A stretch of 64,000 bases of DNA from Luteibacter jiangsuensis (GCF_030812295.1 NZ_JAUSSK010000004.1:248001-312000); one strand, 5' to 3'; shown: positions 18,980 through 28,192, counted from the first letter of the stretch. The notes: a model not told the origin generated them from the letters alone. Program-made: numbers and translations.

Positions 18980-19085
18980 GTGCTTTGGAACCCCCGATCC
19001 CGTCGAATGGCGACGGTGCGGGGCGATCCTCGCCGCAGGGCGGGGCATGGAACAACGCGATGACGAAACTATCAGGTATGCGAAA

Positions 19086-19123
19086 GATGCATGACTTGCG
19101 TTACGTCATGACTATTGTGCATC
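19086..19123. promoter_or_regulatory. Candidate operator between porin and fdhF-like gene
   Basis: The inner dyad CATGAC-N9-GTCATG (19090-19110) is flanked by GATGCA (19086-19091) and TGCATC (19118-19123), the half-site of the palindrome upstream of galD. It lies about 107 bases from the porin start and 73 from the molybdoenzyme start. The shared half-site suggests common LysR control of porin and operon, but six-base matches are weak evidence. Confidence 0.4.
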
Positions 19124-19195
19124 GCAACAAGAGACGGGATCGCCCCGTACCTTGGTTTTATTGCTCCTTTTGGTGCGGCGTAGAATGATGCGTCC

Positions 19196-21532
19196 ATGAG
19201 TGAAAACACTATCCCCGGTGTCGACGACTACGATGGCCCCGCCGGCGGTTGGGGCGCGCTCGGTGCCGTGGCCCGCGCACTGAGCGGACAGATGGCCATC
19301 GCCCGCGAGTCCATCGCCCTGCACAAGGTGAACCAGCCGCAAGGCTTCGACTGTCCGGGCTGCGCCTGGCCGGACCCTAAGGAAACCTCCTCGTTCGAGT
19401 TCTGCGAGAACGGCGCGAAGGCGGTGTCCTGGGAGGCCACCGCCAAGCGGGTCCGGCCGGAGTTCTTCGCGAAGAACACGGTTGCCGACCTGTGGAACCT
19501 GTCCGACTACACGCTCGAGGGGCTGGGGCGGATCACCTATCCCATGGCGTACGACCGCACGAGCGACACCTACCGCCCGATCGCGTGGGAAGAGGCGTTC
19601 CGCCGTATCGGTACGGCGCTGCGTGCGCTGCCGGACCCGGACATGGCCGAGTTCTACACCTCGGGCCGCGCCTCCAACGAAGCCGCTTTCCTGTACCAGC
19701 TGTTCGTCCGCGAGTTCGGCACGAACAATTTCCCCGACTGCTCGAACATGTGCCACGAGGCCACCAGCGTAGGCCTGCCGCAGTCGATCGGCGTCGGCAA
19801 GGGTACGGTGGTGCTCGAGGATTTCGAACACTGCGACGCGATCTTCTGCATCGGCCACAACCCCGGCACCAACCACCCGCGCATGCTTTCGACCTTGCGC
19901 GAGGCTTCGCTGCGCGGCGTGCCCATCGTGGTGCTCAATCCCCTGCCCGAGCGAGGCCTGGAACGGTTCACGTCACCCCAGCATCCGGTGGAAATGCTCA
20001 CCGGCAAGTCCACGCGCATCGCGTCCACCTATTACAAGCTGAAGATCGGCGGCGATGTCGCCGTGCTGAAGGGCATGATGAAGGCCGTGCTCACGGCCGA
20101 CGAACGCGCCGTCGCGGCTGGCATGCCCCGCGTTATCGACCATGCGTTCATCGAGGCCCACACGAGCGGTTTCGAGGCACTCGTGGAGGATGTCGCGAAC
20201 ACTTCCTGGGCGGCGATCGAGCGTGCCTCGGGACTCACCCGCGCGCAGGTCGAGGACGCGGCCGACATCTACGCCAAGGCGAAGAACGTCATCGTCTGCT
20301 ACGGCATGGGTATCACCCAGCACGTGCACGGCACCGAGAACGTGCAGCAGATCGCCAACCTGTTGCTCCTGCGCGGCAACATCGGCCGCCGCGGCGCGGG
20401 AATCTGCCCGCTGCGCGGCCATAGCAACGTGCAGGGCGACCGCACGGTGGGCATCACCGAGAAGCCCACCGACGCGCTGAACGACGGCATCCGCGCCACC
20501 TACGGTTTCGAACCACCCGCGGCGCATGGACACGACGCCGTCGCCGCCGTCATCGCGATCCGCGAAGGCCGCTCCCGGGCCTTGGTCGCCCTCGGTGGCA
20601 ACCTCGCCGTGGCGATGCCGGACACGACGGAGACCTTCGAGGCGATGGCGAAGCTGGACCTCGCGGTGCATATCGCCACGAAACTCAACCGGTCGCACCT
20701 CATCCTGGCGAAGGAATCGTTCATCCTGCCCTGTCTGGGCAGGACCGAACTGGACGTGCAGGCCACCGGCCCGCAATCGGTGACCGTGGAGGATTCGATG
20801 TCGATGGTGCATGCCTCGGCCGGTACGCTCACCCCGGCGTCGGAGCATCTACGCTCCGAGCCGTGGATCATCGGCGGCATCGCCAAGGCCACCCTGCCTG
20901 CCACGCGCGTGGACTGGGACCGGCTCGTGGGTGACTACAACCTCATCCGCGACGACATCGAGAAGGTCTTTCCGATCTTCCGCGACTTCAACAGGCGTGT
21001 GAACGTGCCCGGCGGATTTCGCCTGCCGGTGGCGGCGAGCGAGCGTGAATGGGCGACGCCCGACAGGCGCGCCCGCTTCCTCGTCGCGCCTGGCCTCGAC
21101 GAAGATCCACCGTTGGAAACGGGTGGCCTCATGCTGACCACCCTCCGTTCGCACGACCAGTACAACACGACGATCTACGGCCTCAACGACCGTTACCGTG
21201 GCGTCAGCGGACGGCGCGACGTCGTCTTCATGCACGCCAACGATCTCTCCGCACGCGGCCTAAAGCATGGCGACCGCATCGACATCTTCGCCACCGGCGC
21301 CAATGTCGCCGACGGCAAGGAGCGCGCGGTGCGTGGCTTCGTCGCCGTCGCCTACGACATCGCCGAGGGGTCGGTCGCGATGTACTACCCCGAGGGCAAC
21401 GCGCTCATCGCGCTGGAAAGCCACGACCGCCGCTCGGGTACCCCGGCCTATAAATCGGTGCCGGTAAACATCGAAGCCTCGACCGTGCGCACCGCCGCCC
21501 CGGCACGGCCGAAGGCCGAACATGCCGCCTGA
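19196..21532 (+). CDS. FdhF/YdeP-type molybdopterin oxidoreductase (no selenocysteine)
   Basis: This 778-residue cytoplasmic protein belongs to the molybdopterin oxidoreductase superfamily in its FdhF/YdeP branch. DCPGCAWP (Cys53, Cys56) near the N-terminus fits the reduced cysteine motif of YdeP-like proteins; SNMCHEATSVGL, GHNPGTNHPRM and GMGITQHVHGTENV are cofactor-domain motifs, and the C-terminal dinucleotide-binding domain starts near residue 640. No in-frame UGA is present, so it is not a selenoprotein. The physiological substrate of this branch is uncertain. It overlaps fdhD by 11 bases, and fdhD, mobA and moeA downstream supply its cofactor. Confidence 0.88.
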   Translation: MSENTIPGVDDYDGPAGGWGALGAVARALSGQMAIARESIALHKVNQPQGFDCPGCAWPDPKETSSFEFCENGAKAVSWEATAKRVRPEFFAKNTVADLWNLSDYTLEGLGRITYPMAYDRTSDTYRPIAWEEAFRRIGTALRALPDPDMAEFYTSGRASNEAAFLYQLFVREFGTNNFPDCSNMCHEATSVGLPQSIGVGKGTVVLEDFEHCDAIFCIGHNPGTNHPRMLSTLREASLRGVPIVVLNPLPERGLERFTSPQHPVEMLTGKSTRIASTYYKLKIGGDVAVLKGMMKAVLTADERAVAAGMPRVIDHAFIEAHTSGFEALVEDVANTSWAAIERASGLTRAQVEDAADIYAKAKNVIVCYGMGITQHVHGTENVQQIANLLLLRGNIGRRGAGICPLRGHSNVQGDRTVGITEKPTDALNDGIRATYGFEPPAAHGHDAVAAVIAIREGRSRALVALGGNLAVAMPDTTETFEAMAKLDLAVHIATKLNRSHLILAKESFILPCLGRTELDVQATGPQSVTVEDSMSMVHASAGTLTPASEHLRSEPWIIGGIAKATLPATRVDWDRLVGDYNLIRDDIEKVFPIFRDFNRRVNVPGGFRLPVAASEREWATPDRRARFLVAPGLDEDPPLETGGLMLTTLRSHDQYNTTIYGLNDRYRGVSGRRDVVFMHANDLSARGLKHGDRIDIFATGANVADGKERAVRGFVAVAYDIAEGSVAMYYPEGNALIALESHDRRSGTPAYKSVPVNIEASTVRTAAPARPKAEHAA

Positions 21533-22412
21533 GCGCCGCCACCCTAGCGGTTGCGCCACGCGGCCGGTGACGCGAGTCGACCGTGGCCTGCACGTGGCCG
21601 ACGACGACCGGCTCGCGGAAGAGGTTCCGGTGGCGATGCATTTCGATGGCTCGCCGTTCGCGGTGATGATGGCGACGCCGGACGACCTCGATGATTTCGC
21701 GCGGGGTTTCGCGTTGACGGAAGGCAAGGTGGAGACCGTGCTGGAGATCGTCGATATCGATGTACGCGAGGTGTTGGAGGGCATCACGGTGGATGTGCGC
21801 ACGGCCTCCGGGATATCGCGGACGGGGTCCGCTCCCAGGCCGGTGCCCACCGACCCCATCGGCGATGCCGGCTGTCTGGTGGGAGCCGACCCTGTCGGCG
21901 ATTCGGCCCCGATGGCCCGGCAACTTCCCGGCCGCAGCGGCTGCGGCATCTGCGGCAGCCGTGAACTCGAGGATGTCGTCCGCCACCCACCGCCAGTGGC
22001 GGCGGGTCCGGTCGTCGGTTCCGATGCGATCGAGCGCGCCCTCGAATCGCTACGTGGCATGCAACCCATCAACGCCTTCACCGGCTCCGTGCACGCCGCC
22101 GCCTGGGCCACGCCGGATGGCACGATCGTGAAAGTGCGCGAGGACGTCGGCCGGCACAACGCGCTCGACAAACTGATTGGCGCGATGCTCGTCGACGGCA
22201 GCGATCCGCGCGACGGTTTCCTCGTGATCACCAGCCGCGCCAGCTACGAAATGGTGACCAAGGCCGCTGTCGCCGGCATGACCCTCGTGGTGGCGATCTC
22301 CGCGCCCACGGCGCTCGCCGTGCACCTGGCCGAGGACTGCGGCCTGACCTTGCTGGGCTTCGCCCGCCCCGGCCGCTTCAACATCTACAGCCGCCCGGAA
22401 CGCATCGCCTGA
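21522..22412 (+). CDS. fdhD: Formate dehydrogenase sulfurtransferase FdhD with REP-derived insert
   Basis: FdhD passes sulfur from a cysteine desulfurase to the bis-MGD cofactor of formate dehydrogenases. The 296-residue product has the N-terminal EEVPVAMHFDGSPFAVMM region, the sulfur-carrying loop CGICG (141-145) and EDVGRHNALDKLIG for nucleotide binding. It is about 20-30 residues longer than usual because residues 97-130 are encoded by REP sequence, with two degenerate copies of the peptide ADPVGD (TDPIGD, then GADPVGD). The insert lies just before the CGICG loop and keeps the frame. The gene overlaps the molybdoenzyme stop by 11 bases. Confidence 0.9.
   Translation: MPPERRHPSGCATRPVTRVDRGLHVADDDRLAEEVPVAMHFDGSPFAVMMATPDDLDDFARGFALTEGKVETVLEIVDIDVREVLEGITVDVRTASGISRTGSAPRPVPTDPIGDAGCLVGADPVGDSAPMARQLPGRSGCGICGSRELEDVVRHPPPVAAGPVVGSDAIERALESLRGMQPINAFTGSVHAAAWATPDGTIVKVREDVGRHNALDKLIGAMLVDGSDPRDGFLVITSRASYEMVTKAAVAGMTLVVAISAPTALAVHLAEDCGLTLLGFARPGRFNIYSRPERIA
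21808..21906. repeat. REP element inside fdhD
   Basis: The segment holds a right-hand REP half (GGGATATCGCGGACGGGG region), a degenerate left-hand unit at about 21844-21866 and a well-preserved left-hand unit at about 21878-21902. The last matches the intergenic copies at 32427-32527 and 44369-44453. Its length keeps the fdhD frame open. Confidence 0.8.
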
Positions 22413-22414
22413 GT

Positions 22415-22753
22415 TCAGCCCTTGCGCCGGCGCAGGCTGTCCTTCACGTCCACATCGAAGCGCACGGTGGTAGCCACCGTGTCGTAGCCAGGGATGTCGA
22501 AGACCAGGCCATCCTTGCTCGGCAGGCGCGACAGCAGGTCGCGCAGCGCCATGCGTGGCACGCCCATGCGCCATTCGTGGGCATTGCCGGAAAGCGTGCA
22601 TACGGGCCCATCGGTGGCGTCGATCGAGTAGCGCATGGTGAATGCCTTGCCGAATGCCGTCGAGCCCAACAGGGCGATGTCGTCGAGCAACTCACCCAGT
22701 TCATCCTCGTCGATGCGGACGCGGACGGTGTCGTCTTCCAGCTGCACTCTCAT
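22415..22753 (-). CDS. Small conserved protein beside mobA (DUF7009-like)
   Basis: The 112-residue product begins MRVQLEDDTVRVRIDEDEL and reads as a mainly beta protein with a basic tail (DSLRRRKG). There is no signal peptide or membrane segment. I believe it resembles DUF7009, but this is from memory and unverified. Its ATG at 22753 overlaps the mobA stop by four bases (ATGA), so it is translated with the moeA-mobA pair and may take part in molybdenum cofactor or formate dehydrogenase handling. It converges on fdhD. Confidence 0.75.
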   Translation of the reverse strand: MRVQLEDDTVRVRIDEDELGELLDDIALLGSTAFGKAFTMRYSIDATDGPVCTLSGNAHEWRMGVPRMALRDLLSRLPSKDGLVFDIPGYDTVATTVRFDVDVKDSLRRRKG

Positions 22754-23283
22754 GCGTTGACCTCTCGCCATTCCTGGGGGGTGTTGCAGTTCAACAGGTA
22801 TCGTGGATCGATGCCATCGAGCGGCAGTCTCGTCGTACCGAGCCGCTCCTGCAAGGCGAAGACCGACCGTTCGCGTCCGGCGAGCGCCATGACACCGGCG
22901 AGCACCTCGCGCGTGGCCGCGTTCATCGTCAGGCGCATCGGCAACGGGTGGCCCTGCCAACTGACCGCCGCCGGCGAGGAGGTGGCAAGCAATGGCCGGA
23001 GCACGTCCTCGTGCAACCGCGGCATGTCCACGGGAATCACCAGCCACTCGCCATCCGGAAGTCCGCCGGCCGCGCTCGCGATGCCGCCGACGGGACCGGC
23101 CTCTGGCCAGCGGTCGGGAATCCCGCCCGCGCGTGCGCCGCTGATCGCCACCCGTTCCGCACCCGCGGCACGCAATACCGCGAGGCTGCGTTCGAGCAAC
23201 GTGTGGCCGCCGATGCGCATGAGCGCCTTGTCTTCACCCATGCGGGACGACCGGCCGCCGGCGAGGACGAGTCCGACGATCAC
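22750..23283 (-). CDS. mobA: Molybdenum cofactor guanylyltransferase
   Basis: MobA attaches GMP from GTP to molybdopterin to form the guanine-dinucleotide cofactor. The 177-residue product starts with the nucleotidyltransferase motif LAGGRSSRMGEDKAL and has VIPVDMPRL with the metal-binding Asp and NCNTPQEW near the end. I prefer GTG 23283, which overlaps the moeA stop as GTGA and has GGCGGA upstream; an in-frame ATG at 23310 would add nine residues. It lies in a minus-strand unit moeA-mobA-small protein. Confidence 0.92.
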   Translation of the reverse strand: MIVGLVLAGGRSSRMGEDKALMRIGGHTLLERSLAVLRAAGAERVAISGARAGGIPDRWPEAGPVGGIASAAGGLPDGEWLVIPVDMPRLHEDVLRPLLATSSPAAVSWQGHPLPMRLTMNAATREVLAGVMALAGRERSVFALQERLGTTRLPLDGIDPRYLLNCNTPQEWREVNA

Positions 23284-24470
23284 GTGGCGTCCGCCGGATC
23301 GATCGGCCACGCCTCGGCATCGCCGTCGGCGCCAGTGGTCAGCCAGGTGTTCGCCTGCGTATAGGGAAGGATGCGATACGCCGCCTGGGCGTCCGCGAGA
23401 TGCGCGACCTGCCTTCCTTGCGCATCGTTCCCGACGCGTCCCAACGCGAAATGCCGCATGCCTTCGCGTCCGGTGAATGGCGTCGCCAGTGTCACGCGCG
23501 TGGGGCGCTCGGCGGGAAGACCCGCCATGGCGCGCAGAACGGGAGCGACGAAGAAACGATAGCCCACCGCGACCGCGATCGGATTGCCGGGCAAGGCGAG
23601 TACCAGCGGGCCACCATCGAAACGCGCGGCAAGCAACGGCTTGCCCGGCCGGATCGCGACCTTGTGAAAGAGTTCCCGCGCACCGAGCGAAGCCAGTGCC
23701 GAAGGCACGAAATCGAAGCGTCCCGCGGACACGGCGCCCGTGGTGACGATGAGGTCCGCACCGGCGTCCCGTGCGTCGCGTACCGCGACATGGAACGCAT
23801 CGCCCACGTCCGGCACCCGCGCACGCCCCGCCGGCTCGACACCCCAGGACGCGAGGCTCGCGGCGAGGAACGGTCCATTGGAGTCGTGGATGCCTCCCGG
23901 TGGCAAGGGACCGGTGGGGTTGAGTTCGCTACCGGTCGCGATCACCGCCACGCGCGGCTGGCGCACGGCGTCGACGCGATCGATACCCAGCGCCGCGAGC
24001 AACATGATCGCCGCGGCATCGATGCGCCGTCCTCGTGCGAGCGCCAGTGCTCCTTCGCCGATGTCCGTACCGGCGTGGCGCACATTCTGCCCCCGGCGCT
24101 CATCGGCAAGGAAACGGACCTCCCCTCCCCGCCGTTCGCAGCGTTCCACGGGGACGACGGTGTCGAAGCCCACCGGCATGCGCGCACCGGTGGCGATCTC
24201 GCAGGCTTCGGCTTCCGGATACGTGTCGATCGTGTCGCCGGCCGCATGCATCGCGGCCACGGCACGAACGGTTCCGGCAGGGATGGCGTCGCCTTCGGCA
24301 CGAACGGCATAGCCATCCATCGCCGCGTTGTCGAACGAGGGCAGCGCCAGCGGACTGGCCATGTCGGCGGCGAGGAACCGCAGCCTGGCGGCGCCGAGGG
24401 CGACCTGCTCCACATCGAGCGGCCGGACTTCAGCAAGCAGGAGTGCCAGCGCTTCGGGATAGGAAATCAT
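23280..24470 (-). CDS. moeA: Molybdopterin molybdenumtransferase
   Basis: MoeA inserts molybdate into adenylylated molybdopterin. The 396-residue product has the substrate region PSFDNAAMDGYAVR, GGIHDSNGPFL with the conserved Asp, TTGAVSAGRFDFV (the usual TTGGVSxGxxD with Ala in place of one Gly) and LALPGNPIAVAVGYRFF. Length matches the usual 400-410. The start is ATG 24470; a TTG at 24491 is less likely. It heads the moeA-mobA unit that serves the molybdoenzyme at 19196. Confidence 0.94.
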   Translation of the reverse strand: MISYPEALALLLAEVRPLDVEQVALGAARLRFLAADMASPLALPSFDNAAMDGYAVRAEGDAIPAGTVRAVAAMHAAGDTIDTYPEAEACEIATGARMPVGFDTVVPVERCERRGGEVRFLADERRGQNVRHAGTDIGEGALALARGRRIDAAAIMLLAALGIDRVDAVRQPRVAVIATGSELNPTGPLPPGGIHDSNGPFLAASLASWGVEPAGRARVPDVGDAFHVAVRDARDAGADLIVTTGAVSAGRFDFVPSALASLGARELFHKVAIRPGKPLLAARFDGGPLVLALPGNPIAVAVGYRFFVAPVLRAMAGLPAERPTRVTLATPFTGREGMRHFALGRVGNDAQGRQVAHLADAQAAYRILPYTQANTWLTTGADGDAEAWPIDPADAT

Positions 24471-24510
24471 GGGTGAAGCGTAACCCGCCAACAGGCGGCC
24501 GTGTAGGAAC

Positions 24511-24534
24511 GAGGGCGGCCATCCGGCCGCCCTC
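24511..24534 (-). terminator. Hairpin after the EF-G paralogue gene
   Basis: A 10-bp stem (GAGGGCGGCC with its complement) around a 4-base loop begins eight bases after the stop of the minus-strand EF-G-like gene. The T-run is weak, so it is a probable but not classic intrinsic terminator; it also separates this gene from moeA. Confidence 0.6.
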
Positions 24535-24542
24535 GCTTCATG

Positions 24543-26615
24543 TCACGCCGAACGGCGCGACTGTTCCTGCATCGCCGCCGGCCGGTAGGCATGGAACGCC
24601 ACCGTGGCCGACGCCCGCCCCTGGCTCAGCGAACGCAAGGCGGTACTGTAGCCGTCGAGCTGCGCCAGGGGCACGTCGGCGTCGATCTCGGTGCGTTCCT
24701 GGCGGTCGACGAGGTTGACGATCTGCCCGCCGCGGCGTTGCAGGTCGCCCAACACATCGCCCACCGCCGAACCCGGCGCGCTCACCGACACGCGCATCAC
24801 CGGCTCCAGCAGCACCGTGCCCGTGGCTTCCAGCGCCGATTTCACCGCGATCTGAGCCGCGCGATGGAAGGCGGCCTCGTTCGAGTCCACGGCATGGGCC
24901 TGTCCGTCCAGCACGGCGACCGCCGCGCCCACCACCGGATAGCCACGCGGCCCTTCCACCAGCGCCGAGGCGACGCCTTTCTCCACCGCCGCCTGGAACT
25001 GCTTGGGAATGACGCCGCCCGTGGTGCGGTCCTCGAACCGGTTGGTCTCCTCGCCGGTCGGGGTGACCGACAGCACCACGCGCGCGAACTGGCCGCTGCC
25101 GCCGGTCTGCTTGGCGAGCTTGCCCTCCACGGCACCGGACGCGGCCGCCGGGGTCTCCTGGTAAGCCACGCGCGGCGAACCCGTGCGCACCTGCACACCC
25201 CATTCGCGACGCAGGCGCTCCACCATCACTTCCAGGTGAAGTTCGCCCATGCCCCAGACCAGGGTTTCGCCGGTGTCCGGATCGGTGCCGACGCGGAACG
25301 ACGGGTCCTCCTGCGCGAGGCGGGCGAGACCGTTGCCCAGCTTGAGCAGGTCGGCCGAACGCTCGGGCGACAGCCGCCACGACAGCACGGCCGGCTGCGC
25401 CTGGATGGTCTCCAGCCGCACGCGGCGGTGCGTATCGGACAAGGTCTCGCCCGTGGCCACGTCTTTCCAGCCCGCGATGGCGACGATGTCTCCCGCCTCG
25501 GCGGCATCCACCGCCTCGGTGTCTTCGGCACGCACGACGGCAAGCCGGCCGATGCGCTGTACGCGATCGGTACCACTGCGCCACACGGCGTCACCGACGC
25601 TCAACCGGCCCGAGTACACGCGGATGAAGGCCAGCGGACCGTGCGCCTGGTTGACGACCTTGAAGACGAGCGCCGCCAACGGCGCGTCCGCATCGGGCGC
25701 GACCGTCACGTCGCCATCATCGGTATGCCCGACCACGGCAGGACGATCCAGCGGCGACGGCAGGTACGCGACGAGCGCATCCAGCAGCGGCTCGATGCCG
25801 ACGTTGCGGAACGCCGAGCCCGGCAGTACCGGCGAGCCGGCACCCGCGAGCGTGCCGCGTCGAAGCGCCGCCGTGAGCGCCGCCGCGTCGATCGGCTGTT
25901 CGGCGAGCCAGAGTTCGGCCAGCGTATCGTCACGATCGGCCACGGCGGCCACGAGTTCGGCACGCGCATCCGCATGCGTCGCGCGCTCGCCGTCCGTCCA
26001 CGGCTGGACCGTAGGCGTGCCGGCCTCGTCGAAACGCCAGGTGCGTTCCGCCACGAGGTCGACGAGACCCGTCATGTGTTCGCCTTCGACGATCGGGCGC
26101 GCCACCACCCACGGGTTCGCACCGAGCTTGTCGCGCATCTGCCCGACCACCGCGTCGAAGTCCGCTCCCGGGCGGTCCATCTTGTTGACGAACGCCATCA
26201 ACGGCACGCCATGCCGGCGCGCCTGGTGCCAGACGGTTTCGGATTGCGGCTGCACGCCGGCCACGCCGGAGAACACGGTGACGGCACCGTCGAGCACGCG
26301 CAGGGAGCGCTCGACCTCGATCGCGAAGTCGATGTGCCCCGGCGTGTCGATCAGGGTCAGGCGATGCGGCTGGCCGCCTTCCGGCGTCCAGTTCGCGCGC
26401 ACGGCGGCGGCGCCGATCGTGATGCCACGCTCACGTTCGAGTTCCATATGGTCGGTGGTGGTGGCGCCGTCGTGCACCTCACCGGTACGGTGGATCGTGC
26501 CGGTCTTGTAGAGCAGGCGTTCGGTGAGCGTGGTCTTGCCCGCGTCGACGTGCGCGATGATGCCGAGGTTGCGCCAACGGCCGACGGGGATCTGGGTTTC
26601 GCGGGTGGTACTCAT
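24543..26615 (-). CDS. Elongation factor G paralogue (EF-G-like GTPase)
   Basis: The 690-residue product has a complete EF-G plan: the GTPase domain with [23 protein letters not shown] and NKMDRPG, domain II, and domains III-V with GGVIPKQF and [10 protein letters not shown] at the domain IV tip. It diverges from canonical FusA in switch I (GAAAV instead of TSAA) and in domain IV, and it lies outside the str operon, so it is a second EF-G. Such paralogues may act in recycling, in stress or as GTPase variants. A tetracycline-resistance (TetM) identity is less likely because the N-terminal motif [16 protein letters not shown] is EF-G-like. AGGA lies upstream of ATG 26615. Confidence 0.87.
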   Translation of the reverse strand: MSTTRETQIPVGRWRNLGIIAHVDAGKTTLTERLLYKTGTIHRTGEVHDGATTTDHMELERERGITIGAAAVRANWTPEGGQPHRLTLIDTPGHIDFAIEVERSLRVLDGAVTVFSGVAGVQPQSETVWHQARRHGVPLMAFVNKMDRPGADFDAVVGQMRDKLGANPWVVARPIVEGEHMTGLVDLVAERTWRFDEAGTPTVQPWTDGERATHADARAELVAAVADRDDTLAELWLAEQPIDAAALTAALRRGTLAGAGSPVLPGSAFRNVGIEPLLDALVAYLPSPLDRPAVVGHTDDGDVTVAPDADAPLAALVFKVVNQAHGPLAFIRVYSGRLSVGDAVWRSGTDRVQRIGRLAVVRAEDTEAVDAAEAGDIVAIAGWKDVATGETLSDTHRRVRLETIQAQPAVLSWRLSPERSADLLKLGNGLARLAQEDPSFRVGTDPDTGETLVWGMGELHLEVMVERLRREWGVQVRTGSPRVAYQETPAAASGAVEGKLAKQTGGSGQFARVVLSVTPTGEETNRFEDRTTGGVIPKQFQAAVEKGVASALVEGPRGYPVVGAAVAVLDGQAHAVDSNEAAFHRAAQIAVKSALEATGTVLLEPVMRVSVSAPGSAVGDVLGDLQRRGGQIVNLVDRQERTEIDADVPLAQLDGYSTALRSLSQGRASATVAFHAYRPAAMQEQSRRSA

Positions 26616-26786
26616 GGCTAACGGTTCCTGATGGGGATCGCCAGGGGCTCGGATGCGTCTCGAGCGAGGCACTCCCCGATCCGTTTACCGCCGCCCCTGG
26701 CTGAGCGGGACGGTCAGGATCGGGGGTCGCGGCAGTTCTTCATGGCACGCTGCTCCAAAGGTGGGTTCGCAAGGAAAATTCGGGAC

Positions 26787-26813
26787 AAAAAAAAGCACCC
26801 TTGCGGGTGCTTT
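26787..26813 (-). terminator. Strong intrinsic terminator (minus strand)
   Basis: Read on the minus strand, AAAGCACCC-GCAA-GGGTGCTTT forms a 9-bp stem with a tetraloop and is followed by eight T. It is one of the clearest intrinsic terminators in the window, yet it lies upstream of the EF-G-like gene and not behind a known gene. Confidence 0.8.
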
Positions 26814-27102
26814 CGATGTTCCTGGCAACCGGCGCGCCGTCTTACGACGAAGCTCCGCCAAGCATGGAACGCGCGCACCCGCGACGCGCCCATGGGGCGA
26901 TCGGTGGGACGTGCATCAAATCGTGCTTGCAGCGGAACATGGCTTGGCTCTCGTGACAGGAGGCGAATGCTACGCCCGGGCCGGCTGACCGGCAAGGTGC
27001 GCCGTCTTCGCGTTGGGCTCCTAGTTAGGGACGCCTGGGCCGGTTTCAAGGGGAGGGGGCATAGATGTCTTCGATACCGTGTCGGTGGCGCCCGCATGTC
27101 AC

Positions 27103-27120
27103 ATGACGCGATTGTCATGA
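27103..27120. promoter_or_regulatory. Dyad upstream of aldo/keto reductase
   Basis: CATGAC-N6-GTCATG lies 92 bases before the aldo/keto reductase start. The arms are identical to those at 19090-19110, but the spacer is 6 instead of 9. A regulator site is possible; the difference in spacing argues against one shared regulator. Confidence 0.3.
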
Positions 27121-27211
27121 TCGACGAACGCTCCCGAGATTTACAGTATGTGGTGACAGGTGTATCCCGGTCCGGATATCGCCCCCATCCATACGTGCCT
27201 CGGAGTCCCCC

Positions 27212-28192
27212 ATGCGCTACGTCAAACTCGGCCGTACCGGCCTGGACATCTCTCCCCTGGTCCTTGGCTGCATGACCTACGGCGTGCCCGGTCGCGGCAA
27301 CCACGCCTGGACGCTCGACGAGGAACAAAGCCGCCCCTTCATTCGCAAGGCGCTCGATCTCGGGATCAATTTCTTCGATACCGCGAATGCGTATTCCGAC
27401 GGCACCTCCGAGGAAATCGTCGGGCGTGCGCTGAAGGATTTCGCGAGACGCGACGAAGTCGTGATCGCCACGAAGACCTACTTCCATTGGCGCAAAGGCC
27501 CCAATGGCGGCGGTCTTTCGCGCAAGGCCATCTTCCATTCCGTCGACGACAGCCTTCAGCGCCTGGGCACCGACTACATCGACCTGCTGCAGATTCATCG
27601 CGCGGATCACACCACGCCGATCGAAGAGACGCTCGAAGCGCTGCACGACCTGGTGAAGGCGGGAAAGGTGCGCTACCTCGGCGCGTCGTCGATGTATGCA
27701 TGGCAGTTCGCGAAGATGGTCTATACCTCGCGCCTCCATGGCTGGACCGAATTCGTGAGCATGCAGGACCACTACAACCTGCTGCAGCGGGAGGAAGAGC
27801 GCGAGATGATTCCGTTCTGCATCGACCAGGACATCGCGGTCATCCCATGGAGCCCACTGGCACGCGGCCGCCTCACGCGCGACTGGGACGAAACCAGCAC
27901 CCGCCAGGAGAGCGACGTCTTCGGTAGCACGCTATACAACGCGACCGTCGAGTCGGACAAGGCGATCGTCGCCGCGGTGAAAAAAGTCGCCGAAGGGCGC
28001 GGCGTACCGCGTGCGCAGGTGGCCTTGTCCTGGGTGGCCCACCGCAAGGGCGTCACCGCGCCGATCGTGGGAGCATCGAAGCCGCATCATCTCGATGACG
28101 CCGTGGCGGCGATCGATCTCGTGTTGAGCCCGGAGGAGACGGCGATGCTCGAAGCCGCTTACGGCCCTCATCCCATCGCAGGCTTCGAGTAG
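27212..28192 (+). CDS. Aldo/keto reductase
   Basis: The 326-residue product is an NADPH-dependent (beta/alpha)8 oxidoreductase. The catalytic tetrad is visible as Asp56 and Tyr61 (FDTANAYSDG), Lys88 (ATKTYFH) and His129 (QIHRAD). WSPLARGRLTRDW and a C-terminal VGASKPHHLDD segment fit the nucleotide-binding part. It resembles the YajO/Tas-like group that acts on sugar aldehydes or methylglyoxal, but I cannot fix the substrate. It is monocistronic, followed by the metE riboswitch. Confidence 0.88.
   Translation: MRYVKLGRTGLDISPLVLGCMTYGVPGRGNHAWTLDEEQSRPFIRKALDLGINFFDTANAYSDGTSEEIVGRALKDFARRDEVVIATKTYFHWRKGPNGGGLSRKAIFHSVDDSLQRLGTDYIDLLQIHRADHTTPIEETLEALHDLVKAGKVRYLGASSMYAWQFAKMVYTSRLHGWTEFVSMQDHYNLLQREEEREMIPFCIDQDIAVIPWSPLARGRLTRDWDETSTRQESDVFGSTLYNATVESDKAIVAAVKKVAEGRGVPRAQVALSWVAHRKGVTAPIVGASKPHHLDDAVAAIDLVLSPEETAMLEAAYGPHPIAGFE

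Larger units (their letters stand above)
26616..27211. other. Gene-free region with strong terminator and possible structured RNA
   Basis: No credible coding gene lies in these 596 bases; the open frames crossing it have no ribosome site or recognisable product. It holds a strong minus-strand terminator (26787-26813), a small CGTC-GTAA-GACG hairpin on the minus strand (26838-26849), and a dyad near the aldo/keto reductase (27103-27120). The terminator has no annotated gene in front of it on the minus strand, so an untranslated RNA may start near 27000-27060 and end there. Confidence 0.5.

Noticed and set aside
19196-21532. Selenocysteine in the FdhF-type enzyme, given the sel cassette nearby
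   Set aside because: The frame contains no internal UGA; the enzyme belongs to the selenium-free YdeP-like branch.
24543-26615. Tetracycline ribosomal-protection protein
   Set aside because: Motifs in the GTPase and switch regions are closer to EF-G than to TetM/TetO.
26714-27772. 352-residue minus-strand frame over the gene-free region
   Set aside because: It runs through a strong intrinsic terminator and the 5' half of the aldo/keto reductase and has no motif.
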